From an uncultured Oscillospiraceae bacterium (GTDB taxonomy: Bacteria > Bacillota > Clostridia > Oscillospirales > Oscillospiraceae), in assembly GCA_934574095.1 (NCBI GenBank), contig CAKTMW010000047.1, positions 1-13,367 on the forward strand: a DNA stretch of 13,367 bases, written 5' to 3'. Below the pieces are notes generated by a model. The model was given only the letters and a program-made list of their open reading frames with translations. It was not told where the DNA came from and searched no databases. Shown piece after piece: positions 1 through 7,330 of this stretch. The number at the start of each line of letters is the position of its first letter. Position 1 is the stretch's first letter. Both the position numbers and the translations under genes were made by a program.

Positions 1-90
1 GAAGGCAAATTCAAGCCCACCGACAAGGTACTGTACCTCTATTCCGGCGGTGCGGGCGGCCTGTTCGCCATCGACGTGGACCTGGGGTAA
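1..90 (+). CDS. C-terminal end of a D-cysteine desulfhydrase / ACC deaminase-family PLP enzyme (partial)
   Basis: Frame 1 is open from the window edge to a TAA at 88-90 and gives 29 residues. The end reads VLYLYSGGAGGLFAIDVDL. The hydrophobic strand followed by SGGAGGLFA matches the last beta strand and glycine-rich loop of the tryptophan-synthase-beta-like PLP enzymes of the D-cysteine desulfhydrase / ACC deaminase group, where a TGG-x-x-GLFA type ending is usual. Those enzymes act in the cytoplasm and release sulfide, ammonia and pyruvate from D-cysteine, or deaminate ACC. Only the tail is visible, so the substrate cannot be decided. A terminator follows within about 10 bases, so this is the last gene of its transcript. 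Confidence 0.6.
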   Translation, partial: EGKFKPTDKVLYLYSGGAGGLFAIDVDLG

Positions 91-95
91 AATTC

Positions 96-136
96 AAAAA
101 AAGGCCGGACAGCCGCAGCGCTGCCCGGTCTTTTTT
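96..136. terminator. Bidirectional rho-independent terminator
   Basis: The arms 103-113 and 120-130 form an 11-position stem with one G-U pair and one mismatch around a six-base loop. An A run lies on the left (96-102) and a T run on the right (131-136), so the hairpin can stop transcripts from both sides. It lies between the plus-strand enzyme ending at 90 and the minus-strand DUF2284 gene ending at 136. Confidence 0.8.
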
Positions 137-672
137 CATTTTGTCAGCAGTCCGCCCACCAGGACGAAATAGTCCGGCGCTTTGCCGTCTCTGCCCCACA
201 GCACCGGCATATGGAAATACCGCTGCAGGCAGCCCTCCACGTCGCCGCCCAGCGCCTCAATGGAGTAGCGCAGGTGCTCCGGCTGACGGCAGGGCCGTCC
301 CTGGGCCTTTTCGCACACTTGGCACAGGTCGCAGGTGCCCGCCAGCAGCATTTGACTGCCGGGTACGGCCCGCTCCCGCTGATAGAGCTTCTCCCGGTAC
401 AGGCGCTTTTCCTCTTTCAAAGCCGCCAGAGCGTCCTCCAACGGCTGGTCTGATATGTCGGCGTACAGCACCCTGGCATAGAGCCGCAGTCCTGTGTAGG
501 CCCGCCAGACCGTCATGGGGGCAAAATCGAAGGGCGGACAGGTCCACCGTGTGTTGTAGTTATGACACTGGCGGCAGGCGGGCAGAAATTTCTCCACGTG
601 GACGAACTCCGCCGCAAACTCCGCTGCCGTAGTCTCCGCCTTCATCTCGCTGATATGGTATTGAAACGCCAT
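136..672 (-). CDS. DUF2284 family cysteine-rich, predicted metal-binding protein
   Basis: The protein has 178 residues from an ATG at 672-670, chosen because GGGAGG lies just upstream on the minus strand. The frame stays open further upstream, but those longer starts would lie across the promoter. Cysteines fall in two groups: C33, C36 and C45 within CRQCHNYNTRWTCPPF, and C114, C117, C120 and C128 within CDLCQVC and GRPCRQP. The second group has ferredoxin-like C-x2-C-x2-C spacing and is followed by SIEALGGDV, the typical DUF2284 ending. The family is predicted to bind a metal or Fe-S cluster; its reaction is not established to my knowledge. It is a single-gene unit, divergent from the busR-like operon. 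The family call is firm and the function unknown. Confidence 0.85.
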   Translation of the reverse strand: MAFQYHISEMKAETTAAEFAAEFVHVEKFLPACRQCHNYNTRWTCPPFDFAPMTVWRAYTGLRLYARVLYADISDQPLEDALAALKEEKRLYREKLYQRERAVPGSQMLLAGTCDLCQVCEKAQGRPCRQPEHLRYSIEALGGDVEGCLQRYFHMPVLWGRDGKAPDYFVLVGGLLTK

Positions 673-702
673 CGCAAGTCCCTCCCCTGCCGATATATTT
701 TC

Positions 703-731
703 AGTATAGCACACGCCCGCCCGCTTGTCAC
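703..731 (-). promoter_or_regulatory. Promoter of the DUF2284 gene
   Basis: On the minus strand there is GTGACA (731-726), a 17-base spacer and TATACT (708-703) with an upstream TG, giving an extended -10. It lies about 30 bases before the start codon at 672. Confidence 0.65.
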
Positions 732-770
732 CCCGAAAGACAGGCGGCATATTTTTTGCTTCTATCTGAA

Positions 771-796
771 AACTTGTCTTGAAAAGCAAGTTGTCA
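771..796. promoter_or_regulatory. Candidate operator: inverted repeat over the -35 box of the busR-like operon
   Basis: AACTTG (771-776) and CAAGTT (787-792) form a perfect inverted repeat with a 10-base centre that covers the whole -35 box. TTGTC also occurs as a direct repeat at 774 and 791, 17 bases apart, and again at 725. A dimeric GntR-type repressor bound here would block RNA polymerase. Autoregulation by the downstream regulator is inference. Confidence 0.4.
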
Positions 797-807
797 GATG
801 GTATGCT
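779..807 (+). promoter_or_regulatory. Promoter of the busR-like/symporter operon
   Basis: TTGAAA (779-784), a 17-base spacer and TATGCT (802-807) lie 29 bases upstream of the ATG at 837. GGGAGGG at 823-829 is the ribosome binding site. No separate promoter is evident in the 39-base gap between the two genes, so this promoter probably serves both. Confidence 0.6.
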
Positions 808-836
808 GAAATGGAAATAAAAGGGAGGGCCTTATC

Positions 837-1451
837 ATGGACAATGAAGGACTCACACAGTATACCCGCATCGCCATATCCCTGGCGGAACGGATCGCAT
901 CCGGGCAGCTGAAGGAGGGGGACAAGGTCTCCGGCCGGTCCAAGCTCTCTCCGGAGTACAACGTCTCTCCGGAGACCATCCGCCGGGCGCTGCGGCTGCT
1001 GGCGGACATGAAGGTGGTGGAGGTCAAGGAGCAGAGCGGCGTATATGTTTTGTCCGCCGACAATGCCCGGCGCTATCTCCGCAACTTCGCGGAGCAAACC
1101 GATATGCGCAGCAAGCAGCAGCAGCTCAGGGAGCTGCTGACCCGCCAGGAGCAGCTGAACCGCCAGATGGCGGCGCTGTGCCGCGATATTCTGGACGAGA
1201 TCAGCCAGACCCCAGACGCCCTGCCCAACTACTGCTGCCGCGTACCGGATGGCTGGTCCCACAGCGGCACCACCGTGGGGAGCCTGCGGTTCTGGCAGGC
1301 CACCGGCGCCACCATCGTGGCGATCCGCCGGAACCTGTCCTATATCGTCTCCCCCGGCCCCTATGCCGAGCTGTACGCCGGGGACACGGTGATCTTTGTA
1401 GGGGACACCAAGGCCCGTGAGGCCGTGTCCCATTTCTTCTCAAACGCGTAA
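837..1451 (+). CDS. BusR-like GntR/RCK_C transcriptional regulator, probably c-di-AMP-responsive
   Basis: The 204-residue protein has three parts: an N-terminal GntR winged helix (about 6-73, with a recognition-helix region around VSPETIRRALRLLAD), a glutamine- and arginine-rich predicted coiled coil (about 78-125), and a C-terminal RCK_C/TrkA_C domain (about 140-204, with SLRFWQATGATIVAIRR and LYAGDTVIFVGD). This order and length match BusR of Streptococcus and Lactococcus, which binds c-di-AMP through RCK_C and represses the busAB glycine-betaine ABC importer. Here the next gene, 39 bases on, is an SSS symporter instead. The start follows a GGGAGGG site. The family assignment is strong; c-di-AMP binding and an osmotic role are carried over from BusR. 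RCK_C domains can also bind other ligands. Confidence 0.85.
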   Translation: MDNEGLTQYTRIAISLAERIASGQLKEGDKVSGRSKLSPEYNVSPETIRRALRLLADMKVVEVKEQSGVYVLSADNARRYLRNFAEQTDMRSKQQQLRELLTRQEQLNRQMAALCRDILDEISQTPDALPNYCCRVPDGWSHSGTTVGSLRFWQATGATIVAIRRNLSYIVSPGPYAELYAGDTVIFVGDTKAREAVSHFFSNA

Positions 1452-1490
1452 TTTTCCCGGCTCCGCCGGATCACGAAAGGAGTTTTTCTA

Positions 1491-2948
1491 TTGGTACACA
1501 ACGAACTACACGCTATCGACCTAGGCATTATTGCCGCCTACCTGATCGCCATGGTAGCCATCGGCGTGGTGGTGGTGAAAAAGGTGCAGAGCACCGACGA
1601 CTACTATCTGGGTGGCCGGTCTTTCGGCCCGCTGGTGCTGATGGCCACCGTGTGCGCCACCATTATCGGCGGCAGCGGCCTGATGGGCCGCGCCGGTGTG
1701 GCGTACTCCAGCGGCTTCAAGGCCATTATGACGGCGCTGCCCTATCTGCTGGGTATGTTCATCTTCTCCGGCTTTGCGGGGCGTATCTCCGCCGTGGGCA
1801 CTACCTTCAACGTCACCTCTATCCCCGATCTGTTCGAGCAGCGGTTCGGAAAAACCGCCAAGGTGATTCTGGGCTGCCTCATCGCCTTTACCATGATGGG
1901 CACCGTAGCCTCTCAGGTAACGGCCACCGCCACCATCATCAATATGCTGGGCAACGAGATCGGTATCTCCTATGAGGTGGGTGCGCTGATCGCCTGCGCG
2001 GTGTTCATTATCTATACCGCTACCTCCGGTCTGTTCGGCGTCATCTATACGGATGTGTTCCAGTTCGTCATGCTGATCCTGTTCGTGTACATCATGATCC
2101 CGGCGGCGTCGCTGGCCAAGCTGGGCGGCTTTTCGGTGTTTCTGGAAAACCTGGCCCCGGAGCTGGCCAAGCCCTATGTAGACGGCAGCATCATCGGCGA
2201 CATCATCACTTACTTCGTGTTCACGCTGGCGGGTGCGGAGATGTGGCAGCGGGCCTTTGCCGCCAAGAGCCAGAAGGCCGCCCGCGAGGGACTGTTCCTG
2301 GGCACCTTCGTCTACGGTCTCACCATCCCGCTGGTGTGGTTTATGGGCGTGGTGGCCCACCAGCTGGTCAGCGCGGAAAAGATCGCCCAGTACGGCTCCA
2401 CCGACGCGGTGGTGCCCGCCCTTGCCATTGAAATCCTGCCGGTTGGACTGACGGGTCTTGCGCTGGCGGGCATCCTGTCAGTCATCATGTCCACGGCGGA
2501 CAGCTATCTCATCGTCTCCGTCCAGACCTGCGTCCACGATATCTATAAGGTATTTAAGCCCGACATCCCGGAAAAGAAGGAGCTGCGGCTGACCCGCGTG
2601 TTTGCCTTTATCCTGCCGCTGGGCGCACTGGTGATCGCCCTGTACATCAAGAACGCCTACAACATTCTCATGTTCGCCTGGAGCTTCTACGCGGCGGCGG
2701 CCGGACTGCCCGCCTTTGCCGCCCTTTACTGGAAGAAAGCCACCAAGGCCGGCATTATCTCCGGTATGGCGGCGGGCTTCGTGGTGTGCGTGGGCTGGAA
2801 GCTCATCGGCACTCCCTTCGGCCTCGGCCCCACAGTGCCCGGCGCTATCGCCTGCGCCGCCGCACTGGTGATCGTCAGCCTTGCCACGTACAAAAAGACA
2901 CCTTCCCCTTTCCTGGACCCCTATCACGGAGAAAAAGCCGGTGCCTGA
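1491..2948 (+). CDS. SSS-family sodium:solute symporter
   Basis: This 485-residue membrane protein has about a dozen hydrophobic segments and is full length for the solute:sodium symporter family (PutP/OpuE/PanF type). The start is a TTG at 1491, set by AAAGGAG at 1476-1482 with eight bases between; no ATG fits. Visible family features are DDYYLGGRSFGP (about 36-47), the glycine-rich stretch TIIGGSGLMGRAG of helix 2, the signature TSGLFGVIYTDVFQFVMLI (about 178-196) and GILSVIMSTADSYL, whose STADS (334-338) is in the Na2 sodium-site position. It probably imports a small organic solute with sodium. The substrate cannot be read from sequence. The preceding BusR-like gene suggests a compatible solute such as proline or betaine. 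It is the last gene of its operon. Confidence 0.9.
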   Translation: MVHNELHAIDLGIIAAYLIAMVAIGVVVVKKVQSTDDYYLGGRSFGPLVLMATVCATIIGGSGLMGRAGVAYSSGFKAIMTALPYLLGMFIFSGFAGRISAVGTTFNVTSIPDLFEQRFGKTAKVILGCLIAFTMMGTVASQVTATATIINMLGNEIGISYEVGALIACAVFIIYTATSGLFGVIYTDVFQFVMLILFVYIMIPAASLAKLGGFSVFLENLAPELAKPYVDGSIIGDIITYFVFTLAGAEMWQRAFAAKSQKAAREGLFLGTFVYGLTIPLVWFMGVVAHQLVSAEKIAQYGSTDAVVPALAIEILPVGLTGLALAGILSVIMSTADSYLIVSVQTCVHDIYKVFKPDIPEKKELRLTRVFAFILPLGALVIALYIKNAYNILMFAWSFYAAAAGLPAFAALYWKKATKAGIISGMAAGFVVCVGWKLIGTPFGLGPTVPGAIACAAALVIVSLATYKKTPSPFLDPYHGEKAGA

Positions 2949-2963
2949 TGGGCGTCGCATACC

Positions 2964-3003
2964 AAAAAGCGGACGTGACCTTTTCGGTCACGTCCGCCTT
3001 TTT
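2964..3003. terminator. Strong bidirectional rho-independent terminator
   Basis: A perfect 12-bp stem (2969-2980 with 2986-2997) has a TTTTC loop. A T-rich tail follows on the plus strand and an A run precedes it at 2964-2968. It ends the symporter transcript and, from the other side, any transcript from the orphan minus-strand tail that stops at 3009. Confidence 0.9.
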
Positions 3004-3008
3004 CATCG

Positions 3009-3143
3009 TTATGACAGTCCCCGTAACTTCTTGGCCGTTCCGCCCAGGATAGCTCCCGCCAGACCGCCGTAGTTATCCGCCACATGGTCCCTCAGCCGCC
3101 GCGGAGGATGCACCGCCCGTTCTCTGTGCTCCGTTCCGCGGTT
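3009..3143 (-). pseudogene. Orphan C-terminal tail of an unrecognised protein
   Basis: A minus-strand frame is open for 44 codons after a TGA at 3146-3144 and ends with TAA at 3011-3009, seven bases before the T-rich flank of a terminator. The visible part includes RRLRDHVADNYGGLAGAILG and then GTAKKLRGLS, with a short glycine-spaced hydrophobic patch. There is no convincing ribosome binding site; the only near start is a GTG at 3111-3113. Position and terminator suggest the tail of a gene whose 5' part was lost. It could also be untranslated sequence downstream of the hydrolase. I do not recognise the family. Confidence 0.3.
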
Positions 3144-3151
3144 TCAATATT

Positions 3152-3949
3152 TCACCGGCGTTCCCCTCCTTCGGGGGTGTCGGTCTCGCCTCCTGAAACG
3201 ATAGCTTTGACAAGCTGCGCCCACCGCTCCGGATAACAGGCCAGCAGCTCCTCGTGCCGCAGGTCCTGCTCATGGATCACCGGATGGGCGAAGTGCCGCT
3301 GATAGCGGGCCAGGTATTTCCCGCCCATTTTTTTGGCGTAAAAGATATGGAACCGGGTGCCGGGTACGTCGAGCTTCTCCGGCAGGGGCGTCACCAGGTC
3401 GGAGTAGAATTGATTCTTGCAGCTCCTCATCGTCACATAGGGCCGTGCACCGCCGAACATCTCCATAAACGCTCCGGCATAGTTGGGCATCTGCGTCAGG
3501 CGCTTCTCCATCTGCCGCCGCAGCAGAGGGTTCTTAAATTTCCCGTCCCGGATCAGCGGATAGAGCAGGGGCACCAGCAGGTCCGTTTGCAGCCGGGCGG
3601 CAAGCTTTGACGACTGGTCCAGGTCGGAGCTTCCGAGGATGCCGTAGTCCATACGGATATTCTTTCGGGACGCCAGCAGCCCCACGAAGGAGCCGCCCAG
3701 CGAGCAGCCGTAGGCAGCGCGGATGTGTCCGCCGCAGTAATCGCTGATATAGGTCTCGATCCGCTCCGTCTCCCGCGGCATGGTGGGAAACTCCGTTTTC
3801 TCCGTCTCGTCAAAGCCGTCATAGCTGACGCACAACACACGAAAGTCCCTCTCCAGCAGAGGGATCACATGGGCGAAATTACTTTTCCAGTGGCAGCAGG
3901 TCCCCGGCAGCAGCAAAATGACCGGGGGCGTCCTGCCGGCCGAACGCAT
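3152..3949 (-). CDS. Alpha/beta hydrolase, 5' end broken by an apparent frameshift
   Basis: The open frame gives 265 residues. It starts inside the fold at PPVILLLPGTCCHWKSNF (first core strand and oxyanion loop). The nucleophile elbow is GCSLGG with Ser83, and His232 in DLRHEELL is the likely catalytic histidine; the acid residue is not obvious. The ATG at 3949 has a poor site, with AAGG only three bases away. In another frame an ATG at 3959 gives MKVYAFGRQDAP, a natural first strand. Removing one base from the five-C run (minus strand; G5 at 3924-3928) joins it to VILLLPG. So the gene probably began at 3959 and now carries a +1 frameshift. Substrate is unknown. It is a monocistronic gene, divergent from the AraC locus. 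Confidence 0.7.
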   Translation of the reverse strand: MRSAGRTPPVILLLPGTCCHWKSNFAHVIPLLERDFRVLCVSYDGFDETEKTEFPTMPRETERIETYISDYCGGHIRAAYGCSLGGSFVGLLASRKNIRMDYGILGSSDLDQSSKLAARLQTDLLVPLLYPLIRDGKFKNPLLRRQMEKRLTQMPNYAGAFMEMFGGARPYVTMRSCKNQFYSDLVTPLPEKLDVPGTRFHIFYAKKMGGKYLARYQRHFAHPVIHEQDLRHEELLACYPERWAQLVKAIVSGGETDTPEGGERR

Positions 3950-4009
3950 AAACCTTCATGTTCATATACCTTCATTTCCGGGCCGCGGCATTTTACCGCC
4001 CCTCTTTTA

Positions 4010-4025
4010 GTTAGCGTACACTAAC
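4010..4025. promoter_or_regulatory. Near-perfect 16-bp palindrome, TetR-type operator candidate
   Basis: GTTAGCGTACACTAAC is self-complementary except for one position pair. It sits seven bases downstream of the hydrolase -10 box, where a bound dimer would block transcription start. The TTAG...CTAA layout resembles operators of TetR-family repressors. No TetR gene is in the window, so the regulator is unidentified. Confidence 0.5.
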
Positions 4026-4032
4026 CTTCTGT

Positions 4033-4061
4033 ATTGTAGCACCAGAGGCTTCCCCTTTCAA
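4033..4061 (-). promoter_or_regulatory. Promoter of the alpha/beta hydrolase
   Basis: On the minus strand there is TTGAAA (4061-4056), a 17-base spacer and TACAAT (4038-4033). Transcription would start close to the palindrome at 4010-4025. Confidence 0.65.
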
Positions 4062-4111
4062 GGCGGTAACGAAAATTTTTCTTTTTTGTCCGGGCTCAAA
4101 ATTTTTGCCGG

Positions 4112-4166
4112 TTTGGTATGATTCTGTCGATTTGGTAAAGACAGCCGCGCACATCCATGCTATACT
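4112..4166 (+). promoter_or_regulatory. Promoter of the AraC-ABC locus with tandem activator-type repeats
   Basis: AAGACA (4138-4143), a 17-base spacer and TATACT (4161-4166) with an upstream TG form an extended -10 promoter with a weak -35. Directly before the -35 lie two TTTGGTA copies, 4112-4118 and 4131-4137, 19 bases apart. Direct repeats about two helical turns apart, abutting the -35, are the usual layout of an AraC-family activator site, so the regulator encoded downstream probably once bound here. A small GCGGT/ACCGC inverted repeat lies in the leader at 4181-4195. Confidence 0.5.
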
Positions 4167-4226
4167 GACGTTGTAAGTTAGCGGTGGATAACCGCAAAAT
4201 TTTAAGACACAGGAGCGCAGCACAAG

Positions 4227-5188
4227 ATGAGCGGCACGATGTTTGAAAAGCAAGGGGCCATACTGCTGGCGCAGAGCGACGGCTGCTCGGTCTGGCAATT
4301 CCGCAACGAGACCGGCAACGGCACCATGACCACCTATGAGGTATTCCCCGGCGTGATACTCAGCTTCAACGACTTTCATATCGCTTTGACAGCAGCTATG
4401 TAGCTGACCGCCGCCTGTTTGCCATCGACCACTGCCGGGAGGGCCGGATGGAGTATTCCCCCTGCGACAATATGCTGGCCTACACCGAAGCAGGCGACAT
4501 GAAGCTGGACCTGCGTGTGCGGCACACCGGCACATTTATCTTCCCATCCCGTCACTACCATGGACTGACCATTGCCTTTGACCGCGAGATCGCCAGCCGT
4601 ACCCTCCCCCTGGCGCTCAGGGATTTTCCCGTGACGCCGGAAGCGCTGATTGCCCGCTGGGAATTGGCGGATCACCCCCTTGTACTCCATAGCGCCGATA
4701 TGCTGGCACACATCTTTGGCGAGCTGTACTGTGTCCCGGAGAAAATCCGTATTCCATATTTCAAGGTAAAGATACTGGAACTGCTGCTGTATCTGGACGC
4801 CACGGCCATTCCCGGCAAGAATACCGCTCCCCCGTATTTCTATAAGACCCAGGTGGAGAAGGTCAAGGCCATCCATGACTTTCTCATCGCGCACATTGCT
4901 GAGAGCTTTACGCAGGAGGAACTGTCCCGCCGGTTTGCTATCCCCATGACCACTATGAAGAGCTGCTTCCGTTCTGTCTACGGCGCCGCCATCAGTACAT
5001 GGCTCACCAGCCGCCGCATGGAGCTGGCGGCAGAGCTGCTGCTCCGGGAAAAATCCATGAGCGTCGCCGAGGTCGGCGGAAGGGTCGGCTATGACAATCC
5101 GGGAAAATTTACAGAAGCCTTCAAAAAAGACTTAAAAGCAACGCCATCGGCGTATCGCAAGGAAAGAGGTAACTGCCATGAAATCTGA
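4227..5188 (+). pseudogene. AraC-family regulator, interrupted by a frameshift
   Basis: Translation from the ATG at 4227 (AGGAG at 4211-4215) runs 58 residues to a TAG at 4401. The last natural stretch is MTTYEVFPGVILSFNDFH. The neighbouring frame continues with RFDSSYVADRRLF from 4382 and runs to 5188. One base is therefore missing at about 4378-4384; repaired, the protein would have about 320 residues, normal for this group. The C-terminal AraC DNA-binding domain is intact, with both helix-turn-helix units: ESFTQEELSRRFAIP, then MSVAEVGGRVGYDNPGKF. An internal ATG at 4448 could give a 246-residue remnant. The ends overlap the ABC gene by 11 bases, as in AraC-controlled siderophore or drug ABC pairs (YbtA-YbtPQ type). 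It would probably have been an activator of that operon. Confidence 0.85.
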
Positions 5189-6182
5189 AAAAAAGAGTTG
5201 GATGAACGCCCTTTTCGCCTACGCGGAGGGGGAGAAAAACAGGCTGATCCTGTCGGTCGTCCTGTCGGTGCTCAGCGTGATGCTGTGGCTGGTGCCCTTC
5301 TACTGCATGTACCGGCTCATCTGCCTGATGGCGGTGGGAACGGCCACGGCGGCGCTGGCGGTGAAGTGGTGCCTGCTGGCGCTGGCGGCCTACGCCGCCA
5401 AGGTGGTGCTGTTCGGCCTGTCCACCGGCACATCCCACGCCATGGCGTACACCATTCTGGAGGGACTGCGGCTGCGGCTGGCAGACCGGTTCCTCCACGC
5501 GCCGCTGGGCAACGTGGAGAACCACACCATCGGCGAGATCAAGACCATGATGGTGGACAAGATCGAAACGCTGGAGCCGCCGCTGGCTCACATGATCCCG
5601 GAGGGAGCGGGCCACGTGGTGCTGCCCGTCGTCAGCATCATCGCCCTGCTGTGCGTGGACTGGCGGCTGGCGCTGGCCTCGCTGGTGACGTTCCCCCTGT
5701 CGTTCCTCTGCATGGGACTGACCTTCAAGATCAGCGGCAAAAACTTCGACAAATACGACCAGCCCGCCAGCTACATGAACAGCACCATCGTGGAGTACAT
5801 CGAGGGCATCGAGGTCATCAAGGCCTTTGGCCGTGCGGGCGTCAGCTATGAGAAGTACGCCAGCGCCATCACCGATTTCCGCACCTTCGTGGTGAAATGG
5901 CTGGCCTCCACCTTCGCCACCATGAAGCTGAGCTTCGCCCTGTTCCCCTCCACCCTCATCGGCACGCTGCCGGCGGCGCTGGCGGCCTACACGGTAGGTC
6001 TGCTGATCGAAGCCCGGCGCGGCGGCACAGCCTTTGATACCTCGTGGGGCTGGAAATGCATCGTCATTCAGGTGATCCTTGTGTTCTTCCGGTTCCTCTT
6101 TGACTACCTCCGCGCCCGGTTACAGGAGCCTATCAGCTACCAACTGACTGCCCGTGACCGTCTGCGGTGGGCGACGCGCTGA
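5178..6182 (+). pseudogene. First ABC transporter gene, truncated and fused in frame to the second
   Basis: The gene starts at ATG 5178 (AAAGAGG at 5163-5169), 11 bases before the AraC frame ends. Residues 1 to about 275 look like the first four or so helices of an ABC exporter-fold permease; SKxFxKYDQ-like and IEVIKAFGRAG motifs of the cytoplasmic loops are visible. It has no ATPase domain. After AAYTVGLLIEA the protein switches to GGTAFDTSWGWK followed by LFDYLRARLQEPISYQLTARD, which belongs to helix 2 of the partner transporter and continues in the next frame. So a deletion near 6000-6025 removed the rest of ABC 1 and the beginning of ABC 2. The frame then breaks at about 6160-6167 and stops at 6180. 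A product could be made, but it could not hydrolyse ATP. Confidence 0.8.
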
Positions 6183-7330
6183 AGCGCGTGTCGCTGGGCT
6201 ACTTCCAGCAGGTCAGCACCGGCAACATTCTAAGCTCCATCACCACCGGCCTGTCCACGCTGGAAAATATGGGCATCCGCATGATCGACAACTTTGTGGG
6301 CGGCTACCTGAACTTTCTGGTAATCTTCGTGTGTCTGGCGGTGTGCAGCCCCGTCACGGCGCTGATCGCGCTGGCCGCGGCGGCGCTGTCCCTGTGCTTC
6401 CTGCTGGTGATCTCCCATTACAGCCGGATCAACGCACCCGTGGAGGCCCAGGCCAACCGGGACATGACCGGCGCGGTCATCGAATACGCCCGTGGTCTGG
6501 CTGTGGTGAAATCCTTTGGCAAGAGCGGCGCGTCTATGGATTCCGTCACCCAGGCCATCGGCGACAGCAAGCGCATCCACCTGAAGATCGAGTGGGGCTA
6601 TATCCCCGGCAATGTGCTGCACCTGCTGGCCCTGAAATGCGGCAGCGTGGGACTGGCGCTGGCAGCGGCGCTGCAATGTCTGCGGGGTGAGATGGACTTC
6701 TCCCTGATGCTGATGTTTGTATTCTTCTCCTTCAGCATCTTCGCCAGCCTTGAGCCCATCAGCGACAACGCCCACACGCTGGGCGTCATCGACGACGCCA
6801 TGGATCAGCTGGACGCCCTGCGTAGCGAGAACTTTATCGACGCCGACGGCAAGGATATCCCGCTGGAGCATTACGATATCGCCTTTGACCACGTGGGCTT
6901 CGGCTATGACTCCCGGCAGGTACTGAAGGACGTATCCTTCACCATCCCCGAAAAGACCTCCACCGCCATCGTCGGGCCCTCCGGCGGCGGTAAGACCACC
7001 CTTTGCCACCTGCTGTCCCGCTTCTGGGATGTGGACGGCGGGCACGTCACGCTGGGCGGACATGATGTGCGGGAGTACGACATGGACAGTCTGATGGAAA
7101 ATTTCAGCTTCGTGTTTCAGAATGTCTATCTGTTCCACGACACCGTTGCCAACAACATCCGCTTCGGCCAGCCGGACGCACCCATGGAGAATGTGATCGA
7201 GCGGCGAAGAAGGCCCGCTGTCATGACTTCATCACGAAGCTGCCGCAAGGGTATGAAACGGTCATTGGGGAAGGGGGAGGCTCCCTCTCCGGCGGTGAGC
7301 GCCAGCGGCTTTCCATCGCCCGCGCTATGA
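6167..7330 (+). pseudogene. Second ABC transporter (permease-ATPase), frameshifted at both ends
   Basis: This frame continues the partner begun at about 6020. One base is missing near 6164: CTG GCG GTG GGC would restore TARDRLAVGDALKRVSLGYF. It codes the rest of the membrane domain, then the ATPase with Walker A GPSGGGKTT (6974-7000) and the Q-loop in [13 protein letters not shown]. At about 7199-7203 another base is lost: GAG-CGG-CGA instead of GAG-GCG-GCG-AAG. After this point the frame reads nonsense to 7330. The correct continuation in the other frame has [13 protein letters not shown], the signature [10 protein letters not shown] (about 7282-7310), and Walker [17 protein letters not shown]. 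The family is ABC exporter fold, heterodimeric half-transporter, YbtPQ/IrtAB-like by context. Substrate unknown. Confidence 0.85.

Noticed and set aside
762..1433. Minus-strand frame opposite the BusR-like gene
   Set aside because: It is a shadow; the plus-strand protein has two recognisable domains and a proper start site.
1521..2360. Long minus-strand frame opposite the symporter
   Set aside because: The product is a His/Gln/Asp/Gly-rich string without domain features, and the plus strand encodes a complete SSS protein.
4181..4195. GCGGT/ACCGC hairpin in the AraC leader as a riboswitch or attenuator
   Set aside because: It is only a five-bp stem, with no terminator tail at the right distance and no recognisable ligand-binding core.
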